Below, piece after piece: positions 1 through 9,773 of a stretch of DNA of 64,000 nucleotides. The stretch is taken from positions 257,574 to 321,573 of the forward strand of contig CAVYVI010000004.1 of NCBI GenBank assembly GCA_963771905.1, in the 5' to 3' direction. Below the pieces are notes generated by a model. The model did no database searches. It was not told the DNA's origin and was given only the letters and a program-made list of their open reading frames with translations. Within the stretch, counting starts at the first letter, position 1, and every line of letters starts with the position of its first letter. The stretch comes from Palsa-147 sp963771905 (lineage in GTDB: Bacteria; Acidobacteriota; Terriglobia; Acidiferrales; UBA7541). Position numbers and translations under genes: made by a program.

Positions 1-449
1 ACGCCGAGGCGCTTGAAATCCCGGCGATTGGAATCGATATAGCGCGTCGCGTATTCGCGGCACATCTTGCGAAACTCCGCCGGCGTGACGCGGTCTTTCC
101 GTCCACCTAGATCCTCTTTCTCGACTTTGCTTTCGATCGGAAGCCCGTGGCAATCCCAGCCCGGAATGTAGGGCGAGCGAAATCCAGCCATGGTCTTCGT
201 CTTGACCATCAGGTCTTTAATGATTTTGTTCAGGCCAGTCCCGAGATGGATATCGCCAGTCGGATACGGCGGGCCGTCATGGAGGACGAAGAGAGGAGCG
301 CCGGCGCGCGATTCGAGGATTCGCTCGTAGATCTTCGTGCGCTCCCACTCGGCGAGCTGCAGCGGCTCGCGTTCCGGCAGGTGAGCTTTCATCGGAAAAT
401 CGGTGCGCGGTAAGTTGAGTGTGCTCTTCAGGTCGAGAGGGTTGGCCAT
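1..449 (-). CDS. ileS: Isoleucyl-tRNA synthetase, N-terminal part (cut by window edge)
   Basis: Class I aminoacyl-tRNA synthetase that charges tRNA-Ile in the cytoplasm. The minus strand reads from an ATG at 449 without a stop to the window edge, giving about 149 residues. The start MANPLDLKSTLNLPRTDFPM is typical of bacterial IleRS. It is followed by LHDGPPYPTGDIHLGTG, which holds the HIGH-type ATP-binding signature (here HLGT), and then by PGWDCHGLPIE, which separates IleRS from ValRS and LeuRS. The rest of the gene, including the KMSKS loop and editing domain, lies outside the window. It is divergent from the TonB-like gene at 632. Family assignment is near certain. Confidence 0.96.
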   Translation of the reverse strand, partial: MANPLDLKSTLNLPRTDFPMKAHLPEREPLQLAEWERTKIYERILESRAGAPLFVLHDGPPYPTGDIHLGTGLNKIIKDLMVKTKTMAGFRSPYIPGWDCHGLPIESKVEKEDLGGRKDRVTPAEFRKMCREYATRYIDSNRRDFKRLG

Positions 450-631
450 TGAGTCGGGTCTGATGCCTTTCTGTGTGCCGCGGCGTCTAATCACCACCGC
501 GGCGAGAAGAAACGCTATGTTACAATGAATATCGGGGCAAGTCAGCCGCGTGGGCGCGAGACATCCTTTTCGGCTGTCTCGAATCTAATCTACGGTACGG
601 GAGTGCGCTTGGGAGCCAACAGGCGGCAGTA

Positions 632-1822
632 ATGCTCGATACCACCACAAACGAAAACGAGTCCCTGAGCAAGTCTTCGAATCCCACACTCCGGGTGACG
701 GCGCTGGCGGTCAACCGTGTTCCTTGGATTAAATCTTTCTCCTCCAATCTGAAAGACTTTCTGAGCGAGCGGCCCGTCAAGATCCGCGAAGGCGCACCTA
801 CCGCATTCTACATTCCGAAATTCAGTTCGGGCGTCGGCGGCAATCTGAAGGAATGGCTGAAGCCGCTTCCTGCATCAGCTAGGGGGCCGATGCGCTCGGA
901 AATGCTGGTCGACTGGAATCCGAATTTTGGCACGTTCTGGGACAATCTACGCACGGCCTTTTCGAAACAAAAGCTGCCTAAAGGCGCAGTGGTGCCTTCC
1001 ATCTGGACGAAAGACACGCTGTTTGGCCGCGTCCAGGCGCTCTCGCTCGCGATTCACGTCCTTGCGCTGGTCCTGATATTGCTTCCACTTCTGCCTGGAA
1101 TCATGGCGCCGCGAACCGCGCAGGCAAACATGTACACCGTGACGCCACTCGACGGCGGCTCGCCGTATTTGCCCAAGCTTCCCGCAGGCAATAAGAGGGC
1201 GGGCGGCGGAGGCGGAGGCGGCGAACACAGTCCGATTCCCGCCAGCCGCGGGAAATTACCGAAGGCTTCCTATACGCAACTTGCGCCACCGTCGGTCCAT
1301 CCGCCGTTGAATCCACGATTGCAAGTGCCTGCGACCATAGTGGCAGTGCCGGACATCAAGATACCGAGCCCGAATCTGCCGAACTACGGCGATCCGATGG
1401 CCAAGCTGTTGACGGATTCGAATGGTCCGGGTGGCGGCGGAGGTATCGGCACCGGACAAGGCACGGGCGTTGGCAGCGGCGACGGCGCGGGAGTCGGGCC
1501 CGGCCACGGCTGGAACACCGGTGGCGGCTATCCGATGGCGGGCACCGGCGGCTACGGCCAGCCGGATTGTTTGTACTGCCCAAGCCCGCAGTTTTCCGAT
1601 GAAGCAGTGAAAGCGAAATACCAGGGCACGGTCCTGTTGATGGTCGTGATTCAACCTGATGGCCGCGCGACGAACATACAAGTCGCTCGCGGTTTGGGTC
1701 TCGGCCTGGATGAAAAGGCCGTCGAAGCGGTGCGCACGTGGCGATTCAAGCCTGCCGCCGGCCCGGACGGCAAGGCCGCTGCCGTGCGTATGCCGGTCGA
1801 AGTGACATTCCGGCTGTATTAA
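632..1822 (+). CDS. TonB-family energy transducer-like protein
   Basis: 396 residues. A charged cytoplasmic-looking N-terminus of about 130 residues precedes one hydrophobic helix (about 134-158, VQALSLAIHVLALVLILL). A periplasmic region rich in Pro and Gly follows, with Gly runs near 190-197 and 268-305. The last 70 residues form a TonB C-terminal domain, recognisable by VVIQPDGRATNIQVARGLG and the ending AVEAVRTWRFKPA. TonB C-terminal domains couple inner-membrane energy to outer-membrane receptors. The N-terminal extension is unusual next to classical TonB, where the helix sits at the extreme N-terminus. No exbB or exbD is nearby, so the partner is unknown. A GTTACAAT box at 519-526 could be its -10 element. 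Confidence 0.85.
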   Translation: MLDTTTNENESLSKSSNPTLRVTALAVNRVPWIKSFSSNLKDFLSERPVKIREGAPTAFYIPKFSSGVGGNLKEWLKPLPASARGPMRSEMLVDWNPNFGTFWDNLRTAFSKQKLPKGAVVPSIWTKDTLFGRVQALSLAIHVLALVLILLPLLPGIMAPRTAQANMYTVTPLDGGSPYLPKLPAGNKRAGGGGGGGEHSPIPASRGKLPKASYTQLAPPSVHPPLNPRLQVPATIVAVPDIKIPSPNLPNYGDPMAKLLTDSNGPGGGGGIGTGQGTGVGSGDGAGVGPGHGWNTGGGYPMAGTGGYGQPDCLYCPSPQFSDEAVKAKYQGTVLLMVVIQPDGRATNIQVARGLGLGLDEKAVEAVRTWRFKPAAGPDGKAAAVRMPVEVTFRLY

Positions 1823-2027
1823 GTTCGACCCGCCGAGTTTCTCCGGTCATCCTCTGCTCGATATTAGTGTGGGTCGTCATCATGCTTTGCCGTGCTGGGT
1901 CTGGCCGCGCGCCGGCCGGGATGCCGCGCGAGCACCGGTAACACGCGCTTGACGCGTTTGGAAACAAGATTCGCACCGCGTGTTACACTCTGCGGCGCGT
2001 TGCGTCCAACATTCCGGAGGGAAATTG

Positions 2028-5000
2028 ATGTCGCGACTTTGTCGATCTGCATGTTTGGATTCGTTTCGTCGCTGCACGAGCGTGTGGCTGCCTCTTGCGA
2101 TTCTGCTCATCCTCGCGGGTCTCTTCGGCGGCGTCGCCTCCGCGCAGCAATTCGATCCGAGCGCGTATTCGGGCCTGCGCTGGCGCTTGATTGGTCCATA
2201 TCGCGCGGGACGTGTTACCGCGGTCGCAGGTGTCTCGGGAAATCCCGCGGTCTATTACATGGCTTCTCCGGGCGGCGGCGTGTGGAAGACGACAGACGGC
2301 GGCCACGTCTGGAAGCCGATCTTCGATGCGACGGGCGTTGCGCCGGTCGGCGCGATGGCCGTGGCTCCGTCGAATCCCGACGTCATTTACGTCGGTACGG
2401 GTGAGCAATCGCCGAGCAATGGCGTTTACAAATCCACGGACGCCGGCGCGACCTGGACAAACATCGGCCTTCAGGAAACGCAAAAGATCGCGGCCATCAT
2501 CGTCGATCCGCGCGACCCGAACATCGTGCTGGTCGCCGGTGCGGGTGATCTCCCTCCGGGGACAGACCGCGGCGTTTACAAAACGACGGACGGCGGCGCG
2601 ACATGGAAGAAGGTTCTCTATGTTGACGACAAGCTCGGCGCCTACGATTTGTGTTTCGATCCGGGCAATCATCGCGTCGTCTATGCGACGCTCTGGCATT
2701 TCAATTTCGCAGTCGTGAATCTCGGGCCCGACCCTACGGACACCGAGAGCGCCATCTATAAATCCACGGACGAAGGTTCGACGTGGAAGCCCGTCGGCGG
2801 CAAGGGCCTGCCGGCGGCCGGAAAAGGCAGGATCGGCGTGGTTGTTGCACCGGGCAATCACGGCCGGCGGCTCTACGCCATCGTGAATCAAGGATTTTTC
2901 CGCAGCGACGATGCGGGAGAAAATTGGCAGCAAATTACCCACGATCCTCGCGTCATCGGCAATTTCTATTTCAGTCGGGTCTTCGTCGATCCGCAGAACG
3001 CGGACATCGTGTGGGTGATGCAGACGTCGGTCTATCGTTCAATCGACGGTGGCAAGACATTCGTATCTTACAAAGGCGCGCCCGGCGGTGATGACTATCA
3101 CGTCCTGTGGATCGATCCTCAGAATTCGCAGCGCATGATTCTCGGCGTCGATCAGGGCGCGACGGTCAGCGTCGATGGCGGCCAGACTTGGAGTCTTTGG
3201 TATAACCAGCCAACCGGGCAGTTCTACCACGTTTCCGTCGACAGCCATTTTCCCTACCGCGTCTATGGCGACCAGCAGGATAGCGGCACAGCGGCCGTTC
3301 TGAGCCGCAGCAACAACGGTGAAATCACAGCGAGCGACTGGTTCCCCATCGGAGGCTTCGAAATTGGCCACATCGCGCCTGACCCGCTCGATTCAAATCT
3401 GGTCTACTCAATCGGCTGGTACGGCACGGTTCTGCGATTCGATCGTGTAACCGGACAAACCTCGACCGTATACGTGCCCGGCGACAAAACACGCGGCACC
3501 TCCGATGCTCCACTCGAATTTTCGCCGCAAGATCCTCATACCCTGTATTTCGGTACGCAGTTCCTAATGAAAACATCCGATGCGGGCGCGACCTGGCAAA
3601 CGATCAGTCCGGATTTGACCGTGAAGGCGAATCCGAAAGAACCACCGAGCGACACAGGCAAAGAGGTCAGCGAAAAACAGCCGGTTCGGCGTGGCGCCAT
3701 CACGGCGCTCGCGATTTCGACCGCGGCGCCCGGCGAGATGTGGGCGGGCACGACCAATGATATTGTCCAATTGACGCGCGATGGCGGCACGAACTGGCAG
3801 GACGTTACGCCCAAAGATATACCCGCGAAAACCGCGGTGTGGACGATCGAAGCGTCACATCATCAGCCGTGCGAGGCATACCTCACGCTCCGGCCGGCCG
3901 GCACGATCGATATCTGGATTATCGGGAAGATGCAGGCCTATCTTTATCGCACGCGCGATTGCGGCGCGAGTTGGGAAAAGATTCTGAATGGCATCCCGGA
4001 TTCGACGCTGGTTCGCACCATTCGCGCAGATACCGTGCGGCAAGGTCTGTTATTCGTAGGGACGGAGAGCGCGGTCTACGTTTCCTTCGACGACGGCGAT
4101 CACTGGCAATCGCTGCAGCTCAATCTTCCGCCGGCGTCGTTTCGCGGCCTGGAAGTTCACGGAAATGATCTCGTCGCTGCGACGTTCGGGCGCGCCTTCT
4201 GGATACTCGACGACCTCACGCCGCTGCGCCAGTTGAGCGCGAGCGTCACCAGCGCCGACGCATATCTTTTCGAGCCGGAGTCGGCTCTGCGCGTTCGCTG
4301 GGACACAAATCCCGACACGCCGCTCCCGCCCGAATATCCCGCCGGGCAGAATCCGCCGGATGGAGCGATCCTCGATTACTTTCTGAAGTCGGCTCCCGCC
4401 GGCGAAATCACGCTCTCGATTTACGATCACGAAAAAAATCTCGTGCGCCAATATTCCAGCGTCAAGCCGTCTCCCGATAATTTTCCGCTGAACGTCCCGG
4501 ACTACTGGATCGCGCCGCCGGCCGTGCTTTCGAAGAATGCCGGACTGAACCGCTTCGTCTGGGATTTGAGATACCCGCATCCAGATGTACTTCCGTACGG
4601 CTATTTCGGCGAGCCGCTCGATTTTGTCGAGTTCACGTTGCCGAATGACGCGATCCCGAGCGACACGCCGCGCTATCAGCCGCAGGGTGCACTCGTCGTG
4701 CCGGGTGAATATGAAGCGGTGCTTGAGGCCGGAGGCCGGGAATTCCGGCGATCTCTGAAAGTCGAGCTTGACCCGCGCGTGCACGCCACGCAAGACGATC
4801 TCGCGCACCAGCTCGCGCTAGCGCAGAAGATCAATTCCTGGACCAACGCGACATACGCCGTCTACCAGAGCGTTCATGCGCTACGCGAAGCGCTCGACGA
4901 TCGCCGGAAGAGCCTCGAGGGCACGCCGGCGAAAGACGCGAGCGATGCCGCCGCTGCTCTGCACAAAACGCTCGCGGCACTCGAAAACGGCGACGAAGCG

Positions 5001-5255
5001 CTTTCCGGGTTCGGCCCCATCAATCGCGACTTCACGCGCCTGTTCGAGATGGTCGAGAGTGGCGATGGCAACCCATCGAACACGGCGCGAACGACGGCCG
5101 GCGAATCCTGCGAGGAAGCGAATAAGAATTTTGCGTTATGGCGAAAGTTGAACGCCGAAAGCGTACCGCCGCTCAATTCCCTGCTCGGGAAGAGCGGCTT
5201 CGCGCCGTTGCCGGTCGCGACGAACGCGCCGGCGGATCTTGCCTGCGGCGAATGA
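2028..5255 (+). CDS. Secreted BNR/sortilin-type beta-propeller protein
   Basis: 1075 residues from the ATG at 2028, chosen because a GGAGGG ribosome site lies just upstream and the product opens with a signal peptide (hydrophobic LAILLILAGLFGGVASA, cleavage near residue 40). The body is a series of BNR/Asp-box repeats such as YKSTDAGATWTNIG, YKTTDGGATWKK, YKSTDEGSTWKP and FRSDDAGENWQQI, indicating one or two sortilin (VPS10)-like beta-propellers over residues 45-730. The last 300 residues contain a beta-rich segment and a helical tail without a family I can name. Such large exported propellers are common in Acidobacteriota; some are glycan- or protein-binding, and none of the sequence here proves catalysis. 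A secreted unknown follows 90 bp downstream. Confidence 0.85.
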   Translation: MSRLCRSACLDSFRRCTSVWLPLAILLILAGLFGGVASAQQFDPSAYSGLRWRLIGPYRAGRVTAVAGVSGNPAVYYMASPGGGVWKTTDGGHVWKPIFDATGVAPVGAMAVAPSNPDVIYVGTGEQSPSNGVYKSTDAGATWTNIGLQETQKIAAIIVDPRDPNIVLVAGAGDLPPGTDRGVYKTTDGGATWKKVLYVDDKLGAYDLCFDPGNHRVVYATLWHFNFAVVNLGPDPTDTESAIYKSTDEGSTWKPVGGKGLPAAGKGRIGVVVAPGNHGRRLYAIVNQGFFRSDDAGENWQQITHDPRVIGNFYFSRVFVDPQNADIVWVMQTSVYRSIDGGKTFVSYKGAPGGDDYHVLWIDPQNSQRMILGVDQGATVSVDGGQTWSLWYNQPTGQFYHVSVDSHFPYRVYGDQQDSGTAAVLSRSNNGEITASDWFPIGGFEIGHIAPDPLDSNLVYSIGWYGTVLRFDRVTGQTSTVYVPGDKTRGTSDAPLEFSPQDPHTLYFGTQFLMKTSDAGATWQTISPDLTVKANPKEPPSDTGKEVSEKQPVRRGAITALAISTAAPGEMWAGTTNDIVQLTRDGGTNWQDVTPKDIPAKTAVWTIEASHHQPCEAYLTLRPAGTIDIWIIGKMQAYLYRTRDCGASWEKILNGIPDSTLVRTIRADTVRQGLLFVGTESAVYVSFDDGDHWQSLQLNLPPASFRGLEVHGNDLVAATFGRAFWILDDLTPLRQLSASVTSADAYLFEPESALRVRWDTNPDTPLPPEYPAGQNPPDGAILDYFLKSAPAGEITLSIYDHEKNLVRQYSSVKPSPDNFPLNVPDYWIAPPAVLSKNAGLNRFVWDLRYPHPDVLPYGYFGEPLDFVEFTLPNDAIPSDTPRYQPQGALVVPGEYEAVLEAGGREFRRSLKVELDPRVHATQDDLAHQLALAQKINSWTNATYAVYQSVHALREALDDRRKSLEGTPAKDASDAAAALHKTLAALENGDEALSGFGPINRDFTRLFEMVESGDGNPSNTARTTAGESCEEANKNFALWRKLNAESVPPLNSLLGKSGFAPLPVATNAPADLACGE

Positions 5256-5347
5256 CCCAATCTCACGCGGATCGCGCCCGCGCACGTTTGGAAACATCGC
5301 GCGGCGAACCGTGTATCCCGGCCGCGCGTTTTGTTACGATGTGCGAC

Positions 5348-6223
5348 ATGAACCGCGCGCGAAATCACTCTTTGTCGTACGTGAATCTTGCATTTCTGCT
5401 TTTCGCCGGAGCGCTTTTCTCGCCTTCCCTTCCTTCGGCGCGCGCACAAACAGGCTCAATCGAATTTGTGGCTCGCGTTCGGCCCGCCGCGGGAATCGCC
5501 GAGCCCGTCCGCAACTTGCCCTTTTATCTTCTGAACAAGAGTTACGCGGACATTCAGAAAGAAGCCGATGCAGGTGAACCAAAGCCGGACCTCGACGCCT
5601 TCGTGGACAAGCTGACGGTGTCTAAAGAACTCAAAGCGTGGATGAAGAAGAATCACACCGTGAGCCTCTCCGGCGAAGATTTCGTTCAGAGTCTGACCGT
5701 CAAGGACATCATGGACGTTCCGGAATTTTTCAGCGCGTACGTCGGGCGCAATTCCGGCGATCAGTCCATCAGTTTCCCAACGCCGAAAATGAGGGAGCGC
5801 GACAAAGTAAAGAATCCCGATCGCTACGAAAAAGACCACCAGGAATATCTCGACGCCATTCGAAAATTCCTCACCGGGAACCCCGATAGCAAGTCAGGGA
5901 TCGATCTGAATCTCGATTCGATCAATTCCGGCCCGCAATGGCAGACCGAAGTTGGCAAGCGCAATCCGGCCATCCACCGGCGCACGCTCGATATGGCCCA
6001 CACGCGCTATCTGGTCGCGCAGGCGCAAACCGATCTCGACGGCCGCGCCGCGATTACCGGGATTCCCGCGGGAAAGTATTGGCTTGGGACGCTCGAGATC
6101 TTCGCGACGGCCGGCGACGCGCGTCTTCAGTGGGATGTGCCGGTAACCGTCACGGCCGGCGAGACGACGCGCGTGGAGCTGACGAACGCGAACGCCGTTG
6201 AACTTCAAAAATCGGCGCCATAA
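5348..6223 (+). CDS. Secreted protein of unknown function
   Basis: 291 residues from the ATG at 5348; an in-frame ATG at 5339 lies inside a likely -10 box and is less likely. Residues 1-35 form a signal peptide (NLAFLLFAGALFSPSLPSARA). The mature protein has a mixed alpha/beta N-terminal part. Its C-terminus, containing AAITGIPAGKYWLGTLEI, resembles the beta-sandwich of carboxypeptidase-regulatory-like domains, which often read GxxxxxxxxxGxY. No catalytic motif is visible. It lies 92 bp after the BNR protein on the same strand, so an envelope role linked to it is plausible. I do not recognise the family with certainty. Confidence 0.72.
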   Translation: MNRARNHSLSYVNLAFLLFAGALFSPSLPSARAQTGSIEFVARVRPAAGIAEPVRNLPFYLLNKSYADIQKEADAGEPKPDLDAFVDKLTVSKELKAWMKKNHTVSLSGEDFVQSLTVKDIMDVPEFFSAYVGRNSGDQSISFPTPKMRERDKVKNPDRYEKDHQEYLDAIRKFLTGNPDSKSGIDLNLDSINSGPQWQTEVGKRNPAIHRRTLDMAHTRYLVAQAQTDLDGRAAITGIPAGKYWLGTLEIFATAGDARLQWDVPVTVTAGETTRVELTNANAVELQKSAP

Positions 6224-6264
6224 TCGCCGGGATCCGGACTCGTCACGCTCCGCTGAATTTGTTC

Positions 6265-6834
6265 ATGGCCGACGAATCTCTCATTTCGCAACTCGCCTCC
6301 GAAGAGGCGCGCGTGCGCGCGCGCGCGGCCGGAGAACTCTTCGCACGCGCTCGTGCAACGGTCGACACCATCATCTCCGCTTGGCTGTTGGATTCGGAAC
6401 TCAGCGGGTTGCTGCATGCGCCCGAACTCCGAATGACCGCCGGGATCGCCGTGGAGCCCGCCCGATTCGAGGCAATTCGCAAAGCCCACGGAAGCCCTCG
6501 CCTCGCCGACGTGCCGCCCGGCCAGGACGCGAAGGAATTCGAATTGCATTTTGACGGAAGCGTGCGCCTGGACATCCTGACGACGAAAGCGCCGGGCGGC
6601 GCGGGCGCGATCGCACGATTTCTTGAAAAATTCGGTGAAGGAATTCAACAGATCGAGTTCGAAGTGACGGACGTGGAACGCTCCACCGAACTGCTGCGAA
6701 CGCACTTTCAACTCGAGCCGCTTTATCCTGCGACGCGCGCTGGCGCGGATGACACGCGCGTGAATTTCTTTCTCGTCCCGCTCCCCGGCGGGCGAAAAGC
6801 CCTCATCGAATTCGTCCAGATCGTCCGGCCGTAA
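6265..6834 (+). CDS. VOC (glyoxalase-fold)-like protein
   Basis: 189 residues; the ATG at 6265 is preferred over 6259. The C-terminal half (GIQQIEFEVTDVERSTELL followed by VNFFLVPLPGGRKALIEFVQ) reads like one module of the vicinal-oxygen-chelate fold, as in methylmalonyl-CoA epimerase-type proteins. The first 50 residues are helical and arginine/alanine-rich. The metal ligands expected of an active glyoxalase or epimerase are not obvious (no paired His-x-Glu), so it may be a non-catalytic member. It follows the secreted unknown by 41 bp and is convergent with the glucosidase at 6855. Confidence 0.65.
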   Translation: MADESLISQLASEEARVRARAAGELFARARATVDTIISAWLLDSELSGLLHAPELRMTAGIAVEPARFEAIRKAHGSPRLADVPPGQDAKEFELHFDGSVRLDILTTKAPGGAGAIARFLEKFGEGIQQIEFEVTDVERSTELLRTHFQLEPLYPATRAGADDTRVNFFLVPLPGGRKALIEFVQIVRP

Positions 6835-6854
6835 ATCCCGGAGCGCGCGAGTCG

Positions 6855-9515
6855 CTACTCACCGCTCTGTTCGAGGAGTTTCGCCACAAGCGCCGTCCAC
6901 CCGGTCTGATGGCTCGCGCCGAGGCCGGTGCCGTTATCGCCGTGAAAGTATTCGTTGAAGAGAATCAAATCGCGCCAGTGCGGATCGTTCTGCAAAATAT
7001 CGCGATTCCCGTAGATCGGCCGCTTGCCATCCTTTCGCAAGAAAAGATGCGAGAGGCGCCGCGAGAGTTCGGCGGCCACGTCCCACAGCGTCATGTATTG
7101 GCCTGAGCCCGTCGGACACTCGACCTTGAATTCCTTGCCGTAATACCAATCGTAGCGTTGCAGCGCTTCGATAATCAGGTAGTTGGTCGGCATCCAGACC
7201 GGTCCGCGCCAGTTCGAATTTCCGCCGAAAAGATCCGAGGCCGATTCAGCAGGCTCATAGGCCACGCTGTGGTCCGTGCCGTCGAGCGTTAACACGTACG
7301 GTTTCTTCGCGTGCACCTTCGAAAGCGAGCGGATCCCGTACGGCGACAGAAATTCGTTCTCGTCCAGCATGTAACGCAGCACGCGAACGAGCCGCTTCTT
7401 GTTCACAAGCGAGATCAGCCGGCGGACGCCCTTGTCCGAGTGTTCGCTCATGTCCACGTGCTCGGCCACTTCCGGATGGTGATCGAGGAACCACTGCATA
7501 CGTTTGAGAAAGCCGGTGCGCATTTGAACGTCTTCGGGCTCGAGTGTTTCGACGGCGAACAGCGGGATCAGCCCGACCATCGACCGCACTTTCATCTTCA
7601 CGTGCTCGCCGTCGGGCGTGTGCAGCACGTCGTAATAGAAGCCGTCGTCCTCATCCCAAAGGCCGATCTCCTCGCCGCCGATGTTGTTCATGGCCTCGCT
7701 GATATAGACGCAGTGCTCGAAGAATTTGCTCGCGACATCTTCGTAGGCGGGATCTTCTCGCGCGAGTTCGAGCGCGATAGCCATCATGTTCAGCGAATAA
7801 AACATCATCCAGCTCGTTCCGTCGGATTGCTCGATACGCATCCCGCCCGGCAAAGGCCGCGAGCGATCGAACACTCCAATATTGTCGAGTCCCAGGAAGC
7901 CGCCTTCGAAAACGTTGAGCCCTTGCGGATCTTTTCGGTTTACCCACCACGTGAAGTTCAGAAGCAGTTTGTGAAACACGCGCTCGAGAAAATTCCGGTC
8001 GGCCTTGCCGCGCAGCCGCCGTCCGATCTGGTAAACGCGCAGCGCCGCGGCGGCGTGCACTGGCGGATTGGCGTCGCTGAACTCCCATTCGTAAGCCGGG
8101 ATCTCCCCATTCGGATGCATATACCATTCGCGAAGGAGAAGGATGAGCTGCTCCTTCGCGAAATCCGGATCGATCATCGCCATGGCGATGCAATGAAACG
8201 CCAGGTCCCACGATGCGTACCACGGATATTCCCACTTGTCCGGCATCGAAATCACGTCGGCGTTGTAGAGATGCTTCCAATCGTGATTTCGCCCGAATTT
8301 TCTTTGCGGCGCGGGCGGAAGTTGCGTGGGATCGCCGGCGAGCCAGCGGCTCACGTCGTAGTGATACGTCTGCCGGTTCCAGATCAACCCGCCGAAGGCT
8401 TGCCGCTGGACGTTTCTCGCGTCGTCGCTCATTCCCGGCCGGGTGAGCCGGCCATAAAACTCATCGGCCTCCTGCTGGCGTTGCGCGAAGATTTTCTCGA
8501 AGTCGCCGAAGCTCTGTTCGGCCGTGCCGGCCGCGCCTGTCTGGCGGTCGGTCAAACGCAAACGGATCGACACGCTTCCGCCGGCGGGAATTTCAAACGG
8601 AAAATGCGCCGCCGCCTTCGTCCCGAATTGCTGGGGATTCACCGCGCCCTTTTCACCGTTGACGATGTAATTGTGGATGCCGTCCTTCACGTACGGCGTG
8701 CGATTCGGAGTCGAAAAAAGCCGCTTCGAGTTGGTTTCGTTCTCGGTGAAGAGCAGCTCGGGTTTGCCTTCGATCAAGAGCCAGCGCTTTCCGTAATCCA
8801 CTTGCTGCAGCTCGAGCGCTTCCAGCCCCGTGAGGCCGGCGAGTCGCCGGACGTTCGGGCGCGTGTTCTCAGGCCGCGTGTCGCCCCAGGACCATTTGTT
8901 GCGGAACCAGATCGTCGGCAGGAGCCGCAGCTTTGCCGCTTCGGGACCACGATTGAAGGCTGTAATCCGAATCAGGATATCTTCGGCCGCCACCTTGGCG
9001 TATTCGACGAACACGTCGAAGTAGCGGCTTTCCTTGAAGACCTCGGTGTCCAAAATTTCGAATTCCGGATCGTTCCGCGTGCGTCGCGCGTTTTCGGTGG
9101 TCAATTGCTCGTAGGGAAATCGTGCTTGCGGATATTTGTAGAGATATTTCAGGTAGGAGCTGGTCGGCGTGGCATCGACGTAGAAATAACATTCTTTGAC
9201 GTCCTCGCCGTGATTGCCTTCCTTATTCGTCAGGCCGAAGAGCCGCTCCTTCAGGATCGGATCGCGCTCGTTCCAGAGCGCCAGCGCGAAACAAATGCGC
9301 TGATGCCGGTCGCAGAGTCCCGCAATTCCGTCTTCGCCCCAGCGATACGCGCGCGAGCGGGCGTGATCGTGGAGAAAGTAGCTCCAGGCGTCGCCGTTCG
9401 GGCTGTAGTCCTCGCGGACCGTGCCCCACTGGCGCTCGGAAAGGTACGGCCCCCAGCGGGTCCAGTAGACCCTTCGCTCCTGATCTTCCTGGAGCCGCTT
9501 CTCTTCGGCGGTCAT
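6855..9515 (-). CDS. GH63/MGH1-type glucosidase
   Basis: 886 residues, the usual length of the bacterial proteins annotated as glucosidase with an MGH1-like (alpha/alpha)6 barrel. The N-terminal third (EDYSPNGDAWSYFLHDHARS, WGEDGIAGLCD) is the characteristic beta-rich module. The barrel contains WYASWDLAFHCIAMAM near residue 438 and NSNWRGPVWMPTNYL near residue 768; the WRGPVW-P-NY signature is conserved in GH63 mannosylglycerate/glucoside hydrolases. No signal peptide is seen, so it is probably cytoplasmic and acts on alpha-glucosides or compatible-solute glycosides. The exact substrate cannot be read from sequence. It stands alone, convergent with the VOC-like gene. Confidence 0.88.
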   Translation of the reverse strand: MTAEEKRLQEDQERRVYWTRWGPYLSERQWGTVREDYSPNGDAWSYFLHDHARSRAYRWGEDGIAGLCDRHQRICFALALWNERDPILKERLFGLTNKEGNHGEDVKECYFYVDATPTSSYLKYLYKYPQARFPYEQLTTENARRTRNDPEFEILDTEVFKESRYFDVFVEYAKVAAEDILIRITAFNRGPEAAKLRLLPTIWFRNKWSWGDTRPENTRPNVRRLAGLTGLEALELQQVDYGKRWLLIEGKPELLFTENETNSKRLFSTPNRTPYVKDGIHNYIVNGEKGAVNPQQFGTKAAAHFPFEIPAGGSVSIRLRLTDRQTGAAGTAEQSFGDFEKIFAQRQQEADEFYGRLTRPGMSDDARNVQRQAFGGLIWNRQTYHYDVSRWLAGDPTQLPPAPQRKFGRNHDWKHLYNADVISMPDKWEYPWYASWDLAFHCIAMAMIDPDFAKEQLILLLREWYMHPNGEIPAYEWEFSDANPPVHAAAALRVYQIGRRLRGKADRNFLERVFHKLLLNFTWWVNRKDPQGLNVFEGGFLGLDNIGVFDRSRPLPGGMRIEQSDGTSWMMFYSLNMMAIALELAREDPAYEDVASKFFEHCVYISEAMNNIGGEEIGLWDEDDGFYYDVLHTPDGEHVKMKVRSMVGLIPLFAVETLEPEDVQMRTGFLKRMQWFLDHHPEVAEHVDMSEHSDKGVRRLISLVNKKRLVRVLRYMLDENEFLSPYGIRSLSKVHAKKPYVLTLDGTDHSVAYEPAESASDLFGGNSNWRGPVWMPTNYLIIEALQRYDWYYGKEFKVECPTGSGQYMTLWDVAAELSRRLSHLFLRKDGKRPIYGNRDILQNDPHWRDLILFNEYFHGDNGTGLGASHQTGWTALVAKLLEQSGE

Positions 9516-9773
9516 CAGATTCTCCGGTGAATTCTACCGTCGCAGAGATCCGGTCCGCTTCGAGCGAATCGTCCGCGCAAACCATTCTCCACTGTAGCGA
9601 GCCGCGCTTGTGCAATGCAAGGCGGCTCATTGTGAAAATTTCGTAACCATCGCTCGCCTTTGGTTACCCGGCTTCCGCTCGCCGCAGCGTCCGCGGCCTA
9701 GTTCCGCCGGAGAATGTGTGACATCCGAGAGTGGCGAAAGCCGCGTTGTTTGGTTATTCTCGCGAGTTTGAAT

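Noticed and set aside
7311..9530. 739-codon open frame on the plus strand
   Set aside because: It is exactly antisense to the glucosidase gene, has no family motifs, and arises from GC-rich third-position bias.
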